Below are positions 63,301-64,000 of a stretch of DNA of 64,000 nt, piece after piece. Under the pieces are notes generated by a model. That model saw only the letters and a program-made list of their open reading frames with translations. It had not been told where the DNA came from and searched no databases. The DNA is from Chondrilla cf. caribensis. Lineage: Eukaryota > Porifera > Demospongiae > Chondrillida > Chondrillidae. A program made the position numbers and the translations under genes. Where the stretch lies: the NCBI GenBank assembly GCA_964020155.1, contig OZ026555.1:2210282-2274281 (forward strand). The letters run 5' to 3'. Numbering within the stretch: position 1 is the stretch's first letter; each line of letters opens with the position of its first letter.

Positions 63301-63511
63301 TAATCAAAATTTTATATTAGATCATAACTGTTTTTAGTGGTACAACCAATGCCCAGCAATTATGTCAATGAATGAACATTCAATATAATACACATGAAGT
63401 AGCAATACACTAGTGATCACTTACATAAGATCCAATCTTCATCTTCACTGTTTTACACTTGCATTGTGACCATGCTTCACACAATTCCTTCTCATCCACT
63501 GGAGTGTTGTC
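54321..63511 (-). CDS. second NLR-array paralogue, 3' part only (5' end beyond window)
   Basis: Exons in transcription order: gamma 63511-63425, alpha 61459-61348, beta 57474-57311, gamma 55927-55841, terminal 54356-54321. All are GT-AG with matching phases and no stops. Sequence is near-identical to the first array outside the variable strand residues (alpha tail VIVCWFNCSS, beta tail EELNVTMKLTG, gamma tails IGSA and IGSY). Its 3' flank (53.3-54.5 kb) matches positions 1-1600 of the window, so the whole gene end was duplicated. The NACHT part, if present, lies beyond 64 kb. A retroelement-rich intron at 57.9-61.3 kb separates alpha from beta. Confidence 0.65.
54535..55475. mobile_element. 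~0.94-kb insertion absent from the first array
   Basis: Sequence continuous near 1605 in the first array (agtacacaga...tggtaatac) is split here. The insert starts near ggtggcggaagcac and ends near cagttccgcttccta, short partly inverted ends. Internal frames on both strands show no known domain. Confidence 0.5.
55841..55927 (-). CDS. LRR module gamma exon, last of second array
   Basis: An 87-bp phase 0-0 exon with tail VKMKIGSA and donor GCT|gtaagt. Followed by the terminal exon at 54.3 kb. Confidence 0.72.
56884..57060. mobile_element. small Tigger-like MITE, second array copy
   Basis: Matches 3545-3717 in position and sequence (cagtggaacctctcc...); the right end is degraded. Confidence 0.45.
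57311..57474 (-). CDS. LRR module beta exon, second array
   Basis: A 164-bp open exon; strand segment EELNVTMKLTG, last codon GGT, donor GGT|gtaagt. Acceptor ccattttatcacag. Confidence 0.72.
57884..58130 (+). mobile_element. Ty3/gypsy relic, second array, left part
   Basis: Shares the RT-start-like piece, then continues into an integrase zinc-binding-like piece (HHKHCGITRMRAIDRSYV) that units 1-3 have lost. Interrupted at about 58130 by other inserted DNA. Frames contain stops. Confidence 0.55.
58131..58560. other. inserted DNA inside the gypsy relic
   Basis: Sequence unrelated to the other units, between the gypsy relic and the LINE tail. No gene recognised. Confidence 0.4.
58565..59303 (-). 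mobile_element. 5'-truncated LINE (CR1/L2-like) 3' end
   Basis: Two overlapping frames encode the C-terminal end of a non-LTR reverse-transcriptase polyprotein: YILPSFDYCDVVWNNC, KLERLQNYAGRIILKERR, then TNFGRKAFSFCGPKIWNSLP. A frameshift separates them near 59000. The 3' end is a short tandem tail (aattcaaattcaaattcaaa on the minus strand, near 58575), as in CR1/L2 elements. Confidence 0.75.
59304..60479. other. inserted DNA, no gene recognised
   Basis: Somewhat GC-richer sequence with several medium open frames on both strands and a C run at 60388. None shows a known motif. Confidence 0.4.
60480..60735 (+). mobile_element. Ty3/gypsy relic, second array, integrase-core piece
   Basis: Motifs HGHLDFVGTF and ILVDAHSNWPEVVEM are the integrase-core signature of gypsy elements. 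An in-frame stop separates them and a second one follows. Probably the continuation of the relic at 57.9-58.1 kb, split by a ~2.3-kb insertion. Confidence 0.6.
60736..61200. other. decayed sequence beside the gypsy integrase piece
   Basis: Probably more of the same relic; frames too broken to name. Unit sequence resumes at about 61221 (actgagcactcaactcc). Confidence 0.4.
61348..61459 (-). CDS. LRR module alpha exon, second array
   Basis: A 112-bp exon beginning GELTELKKSF and ending LVIVCWFNCSS; WF replaces LE or KY of the other copies. Acceptor cacttgtag, donor CTG|gtaagt. Confidence 0.72.
61480..63424. other. intron sequence of the second array
   Basis: Conserved unit intron with unique inserted sequence at about 61520-61680 and 61850-62560. 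No gene seen. Confidence 0.45.
63425..63511 (-). CDS. LRR module gamma exon, second array
   Basis: An 87-bp phase 0-0 exon, tail VKMKIGSY, acceptor cctgaccag, donor TAT|gtaagt. Confidence 0.72.
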
Positions 63512-63619
63512 CTGGTCAGGAATGACGAGATGTAATGGAACAACTTCGATAAATCATGTCATCTTGTTCAAAACTCACTGACAAACATTCCTCATAACAC
63601 TGAAGGCATCTAATCTATT

Positions 63620-64000
63620 GCATAGACATAGGAACCGGGGGGAGGGGGGCAGGAGGCCTATGCCCCACCCGCCCCCCAGATATAATAAGGGAGGGGTCAG
63701 AAGTGCCGGGAATTGGCCCCATAGATTTTTAGCCCTTTCTCACCTCTGTAATCTTTGACTCTGCTACTAAGTATACAGCCCCTCTCACTAAAGTATATAG
63801 AATCAGTTTACAACATTTTTGTTCAGATCTATAGTCGATAAATACTGTTAATAAATACTGTTGTTCAAGATTCTGGTTTAGAGTCTTACGTGTGGAAGCC
63901 ATTTTATTGATTGCGCAATCGACACGCGGCCTGATTGAAATTTTGGAAGAGTATAATCGCCCCCCAATTTTGGAAGTGTTCTACGCCACTTTATTACTAT
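63620..64000. mobile_element. G/C-tract repeat, cut by window end
   Basis: Interrupts unit sequence that continues elsewhere (ctattaccatacgg). Starts catagacataggaaccgggg with G-rich and C-rich tracts as in 20202-20589. The right end is near or beyond 64000 (tctacgccac). Confidence 0.5.

Overview
The window is animal nuclear DNA: AT-rich, full of GT-AG introns, microsatellites and decayed transposons, with no bacterial-style gene packing. A NACHT/leucine-rich immune-receptor gene, a CARD-like protein, SPIN90-like exons and many MITEs, gypsy relics and a tRNA-derived SINE suggest an invertebrate, most plausibly a sponge (demosponge). That assignment is inference from gene content only.

Layout. 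(1) 1-34.7 kb, minus strand: one long NLR-type gene. Helical 5' exons (34.7-34.3 kb) lead to a 1.68-kb NACHT exon (33.0-31.3 kb), divergent LRR-like exons (30.9-23.3 kb), then a modular array of three exon types, here called alpha (112 bp), beta (164 bp) and gamma (87 bp), repeated four times as about 5-kb genomic units, and a 36-bp terminal exon at 1.4 kb. All splice phases agree. The introns carry many mobile elements, above all an intact Tc1-like transposon at 24.6-27.8 kb with two genes (DD34E transposase and a BEN-domain protein). (2) 36.8-45.3 kb, mostly plus strand: 3' exons of a SPIN90/NCKIPSD-like actin regulator among partial exon duplications and a large foldback transposon. (3) 45.9-52.4 kb, minus strand: a multi-exon gene for a Ser/Pro-rich protein ending in a CARD-like death fold, with minisatellites in its introns and 3' flank. 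(4) 53.3-64 kb, minus strand: the 3' end of a second NLR-array paralogue, sharing terminal exon, flanking MITE and intron relics with the first.

The two receptor genes flank a CARD-like gene, so the window may be an innate-immunity locus. The most notable signal is in the alpha/beta/gamma exons: copies are almost identical except at a few codons near each exon's 3' end, where an LRR beta-strand is expected, and there the differences change the amino acid. This looks like a modular LRR array diversified at its binding face. The 363-bp alpha-beta-gamma unit is phase 0 to 0, so whole units can be gained, lost or skipped without frameshift.
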